NCBI GenBank assembly: GCA_025526935.1 | Contig: JAHLKD010000020.1 | Span: forward strand, 372,001 to 436,000 | Reading direction: 5' to 3' | Origin: Cladochytrium replicatum | Lineage: Eukaryota; Chytridiomycota; Chytridiomycetes; Cladochytriales; Cladochytriaceae | Length of the DNA stretch: 64,000 nt | Shown here: one piece after another, positions 1 through 10,841 of the stretch | How positions within the stretch are numbered: position 1 is the first letter of the stretch | How the letters are laid out: each line of letters begins with the position of its first letter | Made by a program: the position numbers and the translations under genes | The notes under the pieces: generated by a model | The model's database searches: none | What the model was told of the DNA's origin: nothing | Seen by the model: only the letters and a program-made list of their open reading frames with translations

Positions 1-491
1 TTAAACTTATGCGTTTGCTTTTGTAGTACATTGAGCTTTTGTTCTGATCAACGCTTGAAAACTTGAGTCATGAAGAGCCAAAATCTAAAACTAGTACGAA
101 GTAGGGAGGAACGGGCTAAGATGACATAATCGACCCCATCATTATTTTTTTGTAATATAGCCCCCTCCTTATTCTTTCAAAACCTGTTACTTGCACCGCC
201 TCACGCCTGGTTTACACGAACCATCTGTCCTGCCGTGTAAACAAATTCACACTTCCGTAAACAAATTCACCCCATCGGTAAGTGCGGTCTGCAGACCTGG
301 CAACTCCTGGCATTCCGCATTCGTATGATCGGCGCATTCCGTTTCATTCAGTGAAATATCTGGTTTTTGCACATCACTAGCATCAGCTTGGATCTTCTGA
401 CAGTAGTCAAAGATTGTTCCTTCCGTCCGCATTTTATTTTATTTTTGTGCGCTCACGCTGACCATTGTTTTCCAGTGTCCACAACAGAACT
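1..491. other. Upstream flank of the PP2A-A gene, no gene seen
   Basis: No convincing coding exon is visible on either strand. The short open frames here lack splice context and recognisable motifs. The stretch from about 430 to 491 presumably carries the promoter and 5' leader of the downstream PP2A gene, but no clear TATA box is seen. Confidence 0.5.
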
Positions 492-2931
492 ATGAACCCT
501 GAAGAAGGAGACGAAGCCCTTTACCCTATCGCCGTGCTTATCGACGAGCTGAAGCACGACGATGTTGCTCTTCGATTGAACGCAATTCGGCGGTTGTCTA
601 CCATCGCACTTGCTCTTGGACCGGACCGTACCCGCGAGGAGTTGATTCCCTTCCTTGACGGTAATTGACGGCCCCTCTTGAAGTGACATGTTTTTTTGCC
701 GGATTGCCTCCACAGTTAGCTTTTGGTTGGAAGTGCGAACAGATTTCATTTTCGTTGTGAGCATCTTTTGCGGTTCATGTGATTGAGAATCTGTTTGATT
801 TAGAATCGATCGATGACGAGGACGAGGTTTTGTTGGCTCTTGCGGAGGAGTTGGGTGCGTTCGTTGACTACGTCGGAGGACCTACGTTCGCTCACCTTCT
901 CCTCGCACCGCTGGAGACCTTGGCCGGCGTGGAAGAAACCGTTGTTCGCGAAAAGGTAACGTTCTGAATGCGTAGAAGGTTTCATACATTGACTCAACCT
1001 TTAAAAGGCTGTTGATTCTATTGGAAAGATTGTTGCCGTGCTGTCGCAGCAACAGGTTGAGGAGTCGTACATCCCCATGGTGAAGCGTCTGTCTGCTAGC
1101 GACTGGTTCACGGGCCGAACAAGTGCTTGCGGCCTTTACGCACCTGTCTACTCTCTCGCCCTTCCTCAGACTCAGGAGCTTTTGAGATCGTACGTCTGTT
1201 TAATCGAACTGTAATCTTGATATTGATCTGGAGTGCGTTTATGAAGATTGTACTCTCTTCTTGCGAACGACGATACCCCGATGGTGCGCCGAGCTGCCGC
1301 AACGCACCTTTCGGTACGTAATTTGTATAGTTTTGGCAATGGTTATGCTCACATAGCCCATCAACAGAAACTAACGAAGAAGGTTCAAAAAGAATTCATC
1401 GTCTCTGATATTTTGCCAATGTTTGTCAAGCTCGCCGAGGACGAGCAGGTCAGTTAATCTGGAGATTCCATCACCATGAACAAACAATTGTGGCTGAATG
1501 TGGTATTGAAGGACTCCGTTCGTTTGTTGACTGTAGAAGACCTCATTGCTGTTGCAGAGTCTCTCACAACTGACGAAAACAAGACACACTTGTTGACCAT
1601 TCTACAGAGTCTCTGCTACGACAAGTCGTGGCGAGTTCGCTACATGGTTGCAGACAAGTACGTTCAGGTAATTTAATGCCATACAACGAGGGTATCTTGC
1701 TATAGATCTAATCCATGTCCAAAAAATCAAATAGTTGGGGAAGGCTGTGGGCAACGACATTGTTCGAGAAGTCCTGATCTCTGCCTACGTGCGCGTTTTG
1801 AAAGACGGAGAAGCTGAAGTTCGAACTGCGGCAGCTGGACAAGTCCCGGGCTTCTCCCTGCTGATCGAACCCGACACAGTTCTGAAGGAAATTCTGCCAT
1901 GCGTGAAGGACCTTGTTACAGACACCTCCCAGCATGTGCGAGCGGCTCTCGCCACGCAGATCAGCGGATTGGCTCCTATTCTTGGCAAGGACAAGTGAGT
2001 TTGGGCCGAGCTTTTCCTGGTTTGGACGCTGATCTTGATGGTTTGCAGCACGATCGAGCATCTTCTCCCTTTGTTCTTGCAGCTCTTGAAGGATGAGACT
2101 CCCGAAGTGCGCTTGAACATTATTTCAAAGCTTGACAAAGTGAATGAAGGTAACCCAATCTATTCAGGATTTATCGCGGACTCAACTAACATTGCCACAG
2201 TCATTGGTATTGATCTTCTTTCCCAGTCGCTCTTGCCTGCCATTGTCGAGCTCGCTGAAGACAAGCAATGGCGCGTACGCCTTGCAATTATCGAGAACAT
2301 TCCGTTGCTCGCTAGCCAGCTTGTACGTTATCACACATTTTCCTGTTGGTCCTCGATAGCGCGCTGAAATCAACTTCTTCCAGGGCGTTGAATTCTTTGA
2401 CGAGAAGTTAGGCAACCTCTGCATGTCGTGGCTCGGCGACTGCGTCTTCTCCATCCGTGAGGCAGCGACTACCAACCTCCGAAAGCTCACTGAGGTGTTT
2501 GGCGTTGACTGGGCGAAGCAGGCGATTGTTCCCAAGATCCTGACCATGTCAACTCACCAAAACTACCTTTTCCGAATGACCACCATCTTCTCCATTACAG
2601 TATGTGCTCGACGAAACCTTTCGTCTTTCCTGTGGCGCTCACATAGGATTTCTAGACTTTGTCGCAGGTGGCCAACGCCGATCTTCTGAAGGAATTCATT
2701 ATCCCCACAGTTTCGACTCTTGCCGCCGACCCCATTCCCAACATCCGCTTCAACGTTGCAAAATCTCTTGAGACCGTCATCCCTATTGTTCGCAAATATG
2801 CCGGACAGGACCCGGCCTTAGGTGGTGCTCTTGAGGAAGTTGTGAGACCAACGCTTGTCAAGCTCAGCGAAGATTCGGACCAAGATGTCCGCTACTACGC
2901 ACAAATGGCATTGCGCGTGCTTCAGGGATGA
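492..2931 (+). CDS. PP2A 65-kDa regulatory (scaffold) subunit A, HEAT-repeat protein
   Basis: This encodes the scaffold subunit of protein phosphatase 2A, which holds the catalytic C subunit and a variable B subunit. I join eleven exons: 492-660, 804-955, 1008-1189, 1247-1313, 1368-1448, 1512-1667, 1735-1994, 2049-2149, 2201-2322, 2384-2599 and 2656-2931. All introns are GT-AG, 46-143 nt long, and every phase closes, giving 593 residues against about 589 in animal PR65. The chain is HEAT repeats throughout. Family signatures include [14 protein letters not shown] near the N-terminus, [44 protein letters not shown] and WRVRLAIIE. The ATG at 492 is preferred over 465 because it begins the usual acidic N-terminus. 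A fungal orthologue would be TPD3 or paa1. The sequence-to-family match is strong. Confidence 0.96.
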
Positions 2932-3839
2932 AAATATGGGTTATAGACTGCGAGTGGGGTTTTTAAAGTCATTTTGACGGCCAGAGCTGGTGGGGCTGGT
3001 TGGACTATCTTTTGGATATATCTTGATGAGTTAAAAAATGTTTTTTAACCAAAACAAGTCTCTAATGTTTTTAACCAATAGAAGTCTTACTTGAAGAGCA
3101 TAATGGGGACCGGTAAGGATCGGTGGGGTTTCGGGTTATCCCGAGTCTGGTTCAGGTCCATTTACAAATTGAATCCTTTCGTAAATTGGAAAAGTTCATT
3201 TACACCTGCCACTGAATCACTCATCTTCTTTTGATTTGGAAAGGTAAAAGTTTCTTCTCTTTTTTCCTTTCCTACTTTCTAGATGTTTCCTTTGCCGTTT
3301 CTGCTCGGAGAACAGTCTTTCTCAATAAATCCAGTGATGTTGGAAAACAATCTATTTACTATAGGTTATTAGCCCATTGGTCTAGACCTTTACCTGATGT
3401 CATCGTATGTCAAATCGCCGCAACTACCGACAAATCTACTCGCTTGATCTTAGCTTAACGGAAGCAGAAGCTCGAAGCTTACCAGCAGCAACAGCAACTT
3501 CACTTGCCGAGCAGCACCAACACTGACATGTCTGACTTGGCTGACACTCCAACGCAAGAAGCACCATCGACCTCTTTGTGTTCCATCGGACGGTCATTAG
3601 CAACCTCACTCGCAACAACTGCGTATCAAGCTCTCGCAACAGCGCAGCAACCAACAGCGCGATGGCCATCTCCACAGCAACCCTACCAACACTGTGTCTG
3701 CTACTGCGTCCACAAACAACGAAATCTCCACCTCCGGATAGTCTCGCCTGCCTTAGCTCGAACGCCTCGAGTTCCACACCTGGCTGTTCCAAATGCAGTG
3801 GTGGCTAACTAGCCGAAACCTCTGGTATGGAATCCTGGA
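2932..3839. other. Intergenic stretch with a solo hAT-like end
   Basis: There is no supported gene. Positions 3114-3167 resemble the outer end of the element at 3840 (TAAGGATCGG followed by a GGGTT-rich stretch and a match to its GGTCCATT), so this is a detached or very short relative. The part from 3480 to 3800 is rich in CAA/CAG/ACC triplets and is open in several frames, but it looks like low-complexity sequence rather than a gene. Confidence 0.45.
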
Positions 3840-4720
3840 TAAGGATCGGCGGGTTTTAGGGTCTTTCGGGTCGGGTCCGGGTCCATTGACCAAATGTACC
3901 CGACCCGAGTGCCGGGTTTTCATGGAAAATTTTCGGGTCGGGTCCGGGTCGGGTATCGGGTCCAGTAGGAAAACCCTTCTCGGGTCAAAAGTCAGACCCG
4001 AGTAAAACCCGACGTGATAGAGAAGCTAAAACGAAGCTATTGTTCTTTCTGTCCACGCGGACACTTTCCAAGAAGACGCAATATAAGTTTTGTATGTATC
4101 AAACAATTTTGCATCACAACAGACATCGAGGCATGTATTTTCTGTCCACCCGGACACTTTCTCAACTCATTGACGTACTTCAGTTATCTCTACCCAATAC
4201 AACTAACCTCTCTATCAATGTTACTTGCAATAAGATTCTGTCCACCCGGACACTTTCTTAACTCATTGACGGTACTTGAGTGATCTCTATCAAGTACAAC
4301 TAACATCTCTATCAATGTTACTAGCAATAAGATTCTGTCCACCGACACTTTCTTAACTCATTGACGGTACTTGAGTGATCTCTATCAAGTACAAACTAAC
4401 ATCTCTATCAATGTTACTAGCAATAAGATTCTGCCCACCCGGACACTTTCTCAACTCATTGACGTACTTCAGTTATCTCTACCCAATACAACTAACCTCT
4501 CTATCAATGTTACTAGCAATAGGATTCTGTCCACCCGGACACTTTCTCAACTCATTGACGTACTTCAGTTATCTCTACCCAGTACAACTAAGCTCTATCA
4601 ATGTTACTAGCAATACGATTCTGTCCACCCGGACACTTTCCAAGAAGTCACAACGGAAGTTCTGTAACAAACAATTTCTACCACGACAGACCTCAAGACC
4701 TGTGCTTTCTGTGCACCTAA
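3840..4720 (+). repeat. Left terminal inverted repeat with 96-bp subterminal tandem array
   Basis: After the GC-rich outer end (3840-4016), the near-palindrome TGTCCACCCGGACA recurs with its context starting near 4049, 4142, 4238, 4335, 4431, 4527, 4621 and, degenerate, 4709. The spacing is 88-97 bp. The spacer (ACTTTCTCAACTCATTGACG and onward) is also conserved. The copies give short spurious open frames. Such arrays at hAT ends are typically transposase-binding sites; that role is inferred here. Confidence 0.85.
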
Positions 4721-4761
4721 ACACTTAGAGTCGGTAACGTTCCAGCCACACCACAGCAAAA

Positions 4762-7189
4762 ATGGACGCCGCCTTTGTTAAACCAAAGCGTAAGGCAGCG
4801 TCTGACGCAAGCCAAAGACTGGTGGACAGTCATCCGCTTGACACACGGAAGCGAAGTCTGCCAGCCCCCCAAATTTCAGAGGCGTCCAGCGAGGGGAACA
4901 GCATGCAGGACAAACGCAGACGTGTATCAGGACACGGTGGCAACAACAGCGCTCGAGAGCCGAGCTCCACATCTTCTTCGAATGACTCCAGCGAGTTGGG
5001 GATGGCTTCTCAGCATGCACCAGAGCTTCCTGCCGACGTTAGTTTTGCTGACTCTTCAGTGCGACAGGAGCCTGCAACTGGATCAGTTCGACCATCAATG
5101 CTTTCATCAGACGCAGATGTTGATAGCATGTCGGACTGTAGAGGTAGTCGAGGCGGCATAGCGAAGGATTACTATAAGGTTGATAATGGTCTGAGAACAT
5201 GTTTGGTTGCGAAATGCAAGTGGAGCCAGAAGGTCGATAAGACGGGATCAACAAAAAACTTCCTCCGGCATCTGAAAAACCACCATGGAAGTATTGCCAG
5301 GTCGCTTGGACTGTTGGACATCGTCCCCAAGGGACAACAGACATTGAATTTCGGCTTGCAGGAGAAGGAGCAAAACTTTGTGTTCAATCCAGACGTAGTG
5401 TGGCAGTCGATTTTGGACTGGATTGCTGCAGACAATCAGGCTTTTACTGTTGTGGAGAACGAGTTCTTTGTCAGCATGCTGAAGACTTTTCAGCCAAACT
5501 ATACACCAAAGACGGCAAAAGCAGTGAAGCAAAAGGAGATGGATCTTTACGATAGGCAGAAGGAGCTTGTTAAAGGTCTGATTGTTGGTTCGCCTTCAAA
5601 AGTATCAATAACAGCTGACTGTTGGACACCGAAGAACCAGATTTCTTTCACTGCCCACTTCATCACGAAAGAATGGGAGCCGCAGGACTTGCTGCTGCAG
5701 ATGATTCTGATGGTTGGAAAGCATGAAGGCGTCGCCATGGCTAGTCAGCTTGTCAAGTGTCTGGATGAATTTGGCATGCTATCGGGTGAACGCTTATTGT
5801 GCATTGCAACCGACAACGGTTCAAACAACTTTACCATGAGTGCTAAGCTGGAGACGCTCTTGGAAGATAGGGATATTGCGTGGTCTGCAGAAACTCAACA
5901 CATGCGGTGTATGGCACACATTATCAATCTTGCAGCAAAGGATTTTATCGATACATTCGCGCCCGCAGGGGACACAGTCGCAAATGACGATAACTCCGGC
6001 GTTAATGTCATAAACCTTCTTCGACGGCTAGTCAGAGGAATCCGGTCTTCCCCAAAACGACGAAGCTCATTTATTGATTCGTGCCGATTTGTGAAACTGG
6101 TTCCTCTATTACCAATTATCGATGTGACAACTCGCTGGAATAGCACGTTCTATATGGTCAAACGAGCCTTACAGCTACGAGAGGCAATGGACAAAATATG
6201 CTGGATTGAAGATTCTTTGAAAGATTGGTCAATAAATCCAAAGCAATGGGAGGTCCTACAGAAGATCCGGGATGGTTTGAGTGTTTTCGAGGTTATATCA
6301 AAGGCAATCGAGGGGTCTAGATATCCAACACTTCCGCTTGTTATTCCATTTTACAACGATCTTATCGATCAACTGGAGGACCTAGAGGAGGCAGAATTGG
6401 ATGAAACTTTCACCAAAGCATTTCGAAATGCACTAGATAAGCTGAGAATATATTACTCAATCGCTAAGAGCCCGTGTTTAGCAGTTGCTACGGTACTCGA
6501 TCCTCGTTTTAAGGATCAATATTATCGATTTTCAAAGGCTTGGGAGAAAGATGTAGGAAGGGATCAGGTCACCCTAGTGTGGAAAGTCTGGGAGGAATCG
6601 TATAAGTCACGGAAAATCAAGAACAGTGGTGCCGATGTTTTTGGAAACACGCCAGAACGTCGACACGATTCGAGCGGAGCTTCCGGTGATAGACAGAAAA
6701 AAACGGACGCTGAACGCTTGAGAGCCATTAGATCCGTTTTCATCTGGCAAGAAGAGATTCCCGAGGAAAAAAGATGAGCTGGATCGCTATCTTGGCGATC
6801 AGGTACTCCGCGGTATTGATTCTGATGGGAAGCCAATCAATATTATGGACTGGCAGAAGACCGTTGGAAGTGTGAACTTTCCAGCCCTAAGCCAGATGGC
6901 AATGGACTATTTAGGAATACCAGCAACAAGCGCTCCAGTCGAACGAAAGTTTTCAGCCGGGGTTGATTTGGTACCTGCAACTCGCAACCGCCTTGCTCCA
7001 AGAACAATAAATGCGTTGATGTGCCGTCATGACTGGTTGCATCAATTGAGTGCTGAAGAACCATTCAAAAATGATTCCCTAGATTCAAAAAGTGATGTTA
7101 GTGAGGATTTTGTAAAGGTGCATAATTTTGGCGAGGATTTTGATGTGGTATTAGAGTTGGAAGCAACTGATGATAACCCACTCTTTTAA
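4762..7189 (+). pseudogene. hAT transposase (BED finger, RNase H core, C-terminal dimerisation), one frameshift
   Basis: The first frame (4762-6777, 671 codons) has a basic, serine-rich N-terminus. A BED-type zinc finger follows, with C147/C152 and H170/H175. The split RNase H-like core shows D286 in ADCWTP, D351 in TDNGSNN, the CMAHIINLAAKD block near 383-394 and DVTTRWNST near 454-462. An ATVLDPRFK motif lies near 576-584. The frame then stops at 6775, just after a run of six A. The hAT C-terminal dimerisation domain resumes one frame over, from about 6778 (DELDRYLGDQ) through LGIPATSAPVERKFS to 7189. The Glu of the SxxER block, usually taken as the third catalytic residue, lies after the break. 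A single-base indel at 6769-6774 would restore one protein of about 800 residues. A programmed slip or a sequencing error remains possible. Confidence 0.88.
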
Positions 7190-7239
7190 ATATAAATTGT
7201 TGTTTAGACTGTTCATCTGGTGAAGTACCGTCCAGGAGT

Positions 7240-7535
7240 TGAGAAAGCGATCGCCTGGACAGAATCCTATTGCGAGTAGTATTTGTAGAGAGGTTGGTTG
7301 TACTTGATCGAGATCAGTGAGTTGAGAAAGTGTCCGGGTGGACAGAATCCTATTCTACCCAGACAGACACAGTGACACTCAGCCTCCCAGATTTCTGTCC
7401 ACCCAGACACTTTCTCAACTCATTGACGGTACTTCAGTAATTTCTATCAAGTACAGCTAACCTCTCTATCAATGTTACTAGCAATAAGATTCTGTCCACC
7501 CGGACAGAATCCTCTCTATCAATGTTACTAGCCAG
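7240..7535. repeat. Internal cluster of the hAT subterminal repeats in both orientations
   Basis: Copies of the subterminal unit lie between the two genes. Those at about 7250-7345 read in the right-end orientation, while those at about 7390-7535 read in the left-end orientation. The arrangement is what two abutting elements, or an inverted-repeat rearrangement, would leave behind. Confidence 0.7.
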
Positions 7536-7673
7536 TTTCTTCACTAGCTTATTATTATTTTCAGATCGGGTAGAAAACTATAGTGTCAGGGAAGTATTAT
7601 AGCATACATTCCTGTAACATTCCGGCTAAGAACACCGGGCCAGTATCTTCCCACGACAAACAGTACAAACACC

Positions 7674-9345
7674 ATGCCTCGAACTACAAAGAAGCGAGCG
7701 TTAAAACAATCCAGACCATCATCTGAAAGAGAATCAAGTGCAGAACCTGTGACTGCACCTGAAACATCTCTGGGATCGGGTTCTGAAGTGGAAGAAGCAG
7801 AAGTTGGCCTTGATGTCAAATCGACAGCTCCTTCAAAGAAACCGGCCCGACGTGGTACTAAAGGGGATGCTGACTATTTGCTCATCGACGGACTCTGTCC
7901 TGCTTCAGACATACGACTTTGGTATCGAAAATTCAAAGCAAGTGGCCACAGCTACGTACGACTCGGAGGACTTCATCAGCAACTGTCAAACAAATCGTGA
8001 TGAATGCGGCCCAAGATTTGTTCTTCAAGGGTTGATCGACCGACTTAACTCTGACAGCAAGCTAGTTCGTCAAGCCCTGAACGAAATTCACGATGAATGC
8101 AGTGGACGAACGGAGTTCATAACAGCAGCAAACGCCTATCGTATGGAGTGCTTGAAAAGCTCTTCCTTTCAGAAGGAAACAACATTTCTGGACTTTTACA
8201 GGCGGCAGGGACACAAGTACGGCATTTACAGAGGAATGCCTGTCACTGCAAAGGTTGACGAGTTCCAAGCGACCATCAAACGAGCAGATGAGGACCGTGA
8301 AAGGACAAAACAGGTCCTCAAACAGTCAGAACGACTGTTGAACATGACAAAAGATCTTGAAGAGACTGCAATGAACGAGAGAAGGACCCGCATCGCAGCA
8401 GAAGTGCGAGAGAAGGCTCTCATTGATGAATTGGGCAGGGCGGTTGCATTGATTCAGCACGGCGAGCACAAAGAGCTAGCAAGATTCAGGGAGATCACCG
8501 CTGCAATGGAAAGGGAGAAGCAGGCAACTTCCCAGGAGATTTCACAATGGAAATCACGTGTGACCGCCCTGGAGGGAGAGCTTGCTGCTCTGAAACGACA
8601 GGCTGGTCATTCAGAAGCTGCAGCACCTGCGGCGCCAACATCAACAGGCGGCCTAATAAGCATATCGTCGGCTATCAAGGGGATTGGTAGAATTACGAAG
8701 GTACATCGAACCAGTTCTCCAACGAGTTCCCTTGCATTGCTTATCCTGCAGCAGCACCGTCGTACGGCTATCCTTTTGGTGAAAGAGGTCATCCAGGGTA
8801 TCTGCTTCCAGATGCATAAGATCAATGAGGTTATTTATGACCTTAAATTGCCGTCTCTTCCACCATCAATAAAGTACGTCAACGTAAACTACGAAGTCCT
8901 CTCCCGAAATGAGTTTTTACGGCCCATATTTGTTGAATCAGACGACCGCTCAAGCCGAATATCAACTTCAAGTAGCAGTGCTCGGAGCAGCCTTACTCTT
9001 CTTAGGGTGCACATTTTGCTCGGAAACTGGATACGGCACAATAATTCGCTAAGTACGTCTGCCACTATCTATCGCATGTTCAGGGCATTAGCGGATGCTT
9101 ATCCTTCTGAGTGGCTAAGGTTCTGGACGGCATACATCGGGCATCTTTCGTCCATAACGCTCCCTGAGGTGGATTGGAAATCTTGGAAGACAGGTTTAGC
9201 CAAGGATTTCATGCTTTCAAATGACGACATTGATCGGTTCATCAGGACTGGGTTGGCGAAGGACGTAACCAGTGGTGGATGGGACTCTGACGATATGAAC
9301 CAGATACAGAAGCTGATTTGGGCTGTTCCACCTATCAACTTGTGA
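7674..9345 (+). CDS. Second gene of the hAT-type element, coiled-coil protein of unknown function
   Basis: I do not recognise this protein. An open frame starts at 7674 (MPRTTKKRALKQ) with a basic, serine-rich head and closes at 8003. A second frame, open from 7804 to 9345, carries the rest, so the two must be joined either by a short intron (for example GTACTAAAGG near 7855 to TTCAG near 7908) or by a frameshift. The main part has about 170 residues of charged heptad-like sequence (roughly 8240-8620), predicted coiled coil by eye. A low-complexity hinge follows, then a C-terminal region rich in Trp (WLRFWTAYIG, VDWKSWKTGL). No catalytic motif is evident. It lies inside the element's inverted repeats, downstream of and in the same direction as the transposase. 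It may be an accessory transposition protein or captured cargo. Confidence 0.6.
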
Positions 9346-9452
9346 TTGGAGTTTTGTTTCTTTTTACGATAGTGTTTCTATAATACACACTGTCCACACA
9401 GACACAAAGTGTTCATGTAAATATCCGTGGTCTAACTCAAAATTCAATCAAT

Positions 9453-9637
9453 CCTCTCCTGGGCAGCAAAAACCGGGCGGGTCAGGGTCGGGTACGGGTT
9501 TCACCACTTCGGGTCCGGGTATTCCCTTTGTACCTGTCAGTGACCCGGCGGGTCCCCAGACAAACACGACCCGACCCAAAGGGTTTGGTGCGGGTCACCA
9601 CTGAAACCCGGACCCGACCCAGACCCGCCGAACCTTA
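9453..9637 (-). mobile_element. Small fold-back (MITE-like) element nested in the right arm
   Basis: Read on the minus strand it begins TAAGGTTCGGCGGG and carries GGGTCGGGTCCGGGTTTC. After about 100 bp the inverse GAAACCCGTACCCGACCC follows, so it can fold on itself. The same element, including the final CAGGAGAGGA, recurs on the plus strand at 16335-16515. Two copies in different surroundings indicate a mobile unit. Its TAAGG(T/A)TC start resembles the large hAT end, so mobilisation by that transposase is a reasonable inference. Confidence 0.7.
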
Positions 9638-10732
9638 ACCGTCAATGAGTTGAGAAAGTGTCCTGGTGGACAGAAAATACATGCCTCGATGTCTGTTGTG
9701 ATGCAAATTGTTTGATACATACAAAACTTATAATACGATTCTGTCCACCCGGACAGAATCGTATTGCTAGTAACATTGATAGAGGTTAGTTGTACTGGGT
9801 AGAGATAACTGAAGTACGTCAATGAGTTGAGAAAGTGTCCGGGTGGACAGAATCCTATTGCTAGTAACATTGATAGAGAGGTTAGTTGTATTGGGTAGAG
9901 ATAACTGAAGTACGTCAATGAGTTGAGAAAGTGTCCGGGTGGACAGAATCGTATTGCTAGTAACATTGATAGAGAGGTTAGCTGAACTTGATAGAGATCA
10001 CTGAAGTACCGTCAATGAGTTGAGAAAGTGTCTGGGTGGACAGAATCGTATTGCTAGTAACATTGATAGAGAGGTTAGCTGTACTTGATAGAGATCACTG
10101 AAGTACCGTCAATGAGTTGAGAAAGTGTCCGGGTGGACAGAATCCTATTGCTAGTAACATTGATAGAGAGGTTAGTTGTATTGGGTAGAGATAACTGAAG
10201 TACGTCAATGAGTTGAGAAAGTGTCCGGGTGGACAGAATCTTATTGCTAGTAACATTGATAGAGATGTTAGTTTGTACTTGATAGAGATCACTCAAGTAC
10301 CGTCAATGAGTTAAGAAAGTGTCCGGGTAGACAGAATCTTATTGCTAGTAACATTGATAGAGAGGTTAGTTGTATTGGGTAGAGATAACTGAAGTACGTC
10401 AATGAGTTGAGAAAGTGTCTGGGTGGACAGAAAATACATGCCTCGATGTCTGTTGTGATGCAAAATTGTTTGATACATACAAAACTAATATTGCGTCTTC
10501 TTGGAAAGTGTCCGCGTGGACAGAAAGAACAATAGCTTCGTTTTAACTTCTCTATCACATCAGGTTTTACTCGGGTCTGACTTTTGACCTGAGAAGGGTT
10601 TTCCTACTGGACCCGATACCCGACCCGGATCCGACCCGAAAATTTTCCATGAAAACCCGGCACTCGGGTCGGGTACATTTGGTCAATGGACCCGGACCCG
10701 ACCCGAAAGACCCCAAAACCCGCCGATCCTTA
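9638..10732 (-). repeat. Right terminal inverted repeat with subterminal tandem array
   Basis: This is the inverted counterpart of the left arm. GTGTCCGGGTGGACAG-type motifs recur roughly every 97 bp from about 9657 to 10525, followed by the GC-rich outer end (about 10560-10732). One unit near 9740-9760 is truncated around a perfect ACCCGGACAG junction. The right arm differs from the left by insertion or loss of whole units, which suggests unequal exchange within the arrays. Confidence 0.85.
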
Positions 10733-10841
10733 GTGACTACCCGTCAGGCTCTGCTCAGGTGTCAAATACAGGTGAGGGATAAAGAAAAGAAAGAACACTC
10801 AACAATGCGAAGAATATAACAGCAAAGAGCAAATCACTGTG

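Larger units (their letters stand above)
3840..10732 (+). mobile_element. hAT-type DNA transposon, about 6.9 kb, with long TIRs and two genes
   Basis: The two ends are inverted copies of each other. The left end begins TAAGGATCGGCGGGTTTT at 3840 and the right end finishes with its complement at 10732. The inverted match continues inward for at least 600 bp with only scattered differences. The outer 175 bp are GGGTCGGGTCCGGG-rich, as often seen at hAT ends, and further in are tandem units of about 96 bp. Inside lie a hAT transposase gene (4762-7189) and a second gene of unknown function (7674-9345). I compared eight bases outside each end and found no matching target-site duplication. A short two-way cluster of the same subterminal repeats sits between the two genes (about 7240-7530). 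The structure could therefore instead be two elements fused head to tail. Confidence 0.85.

Noticed and set aside
3436-3812. Overlapping open frames of 100-118 codons on both strands
   Set aside because: They arise from CAA/CAG/ACC-rich low-complexity DNA, overlap each other and show no motif or splice context.
4014-4728. Repeated peptide frames ('CPPGHFLNSLT' series)
   Set aside because: They are translations of the 96-bp subterminal repeat units and occur in mirror form in the other arm; the DNA motif, not a protein, is conserved.
3840-10732. An 8-bp target-site duplication for the large element
   Set aside because: The eight bases left (ATCCTGGA) and right (GTGACTAC) of the ends do not match in either orientation.
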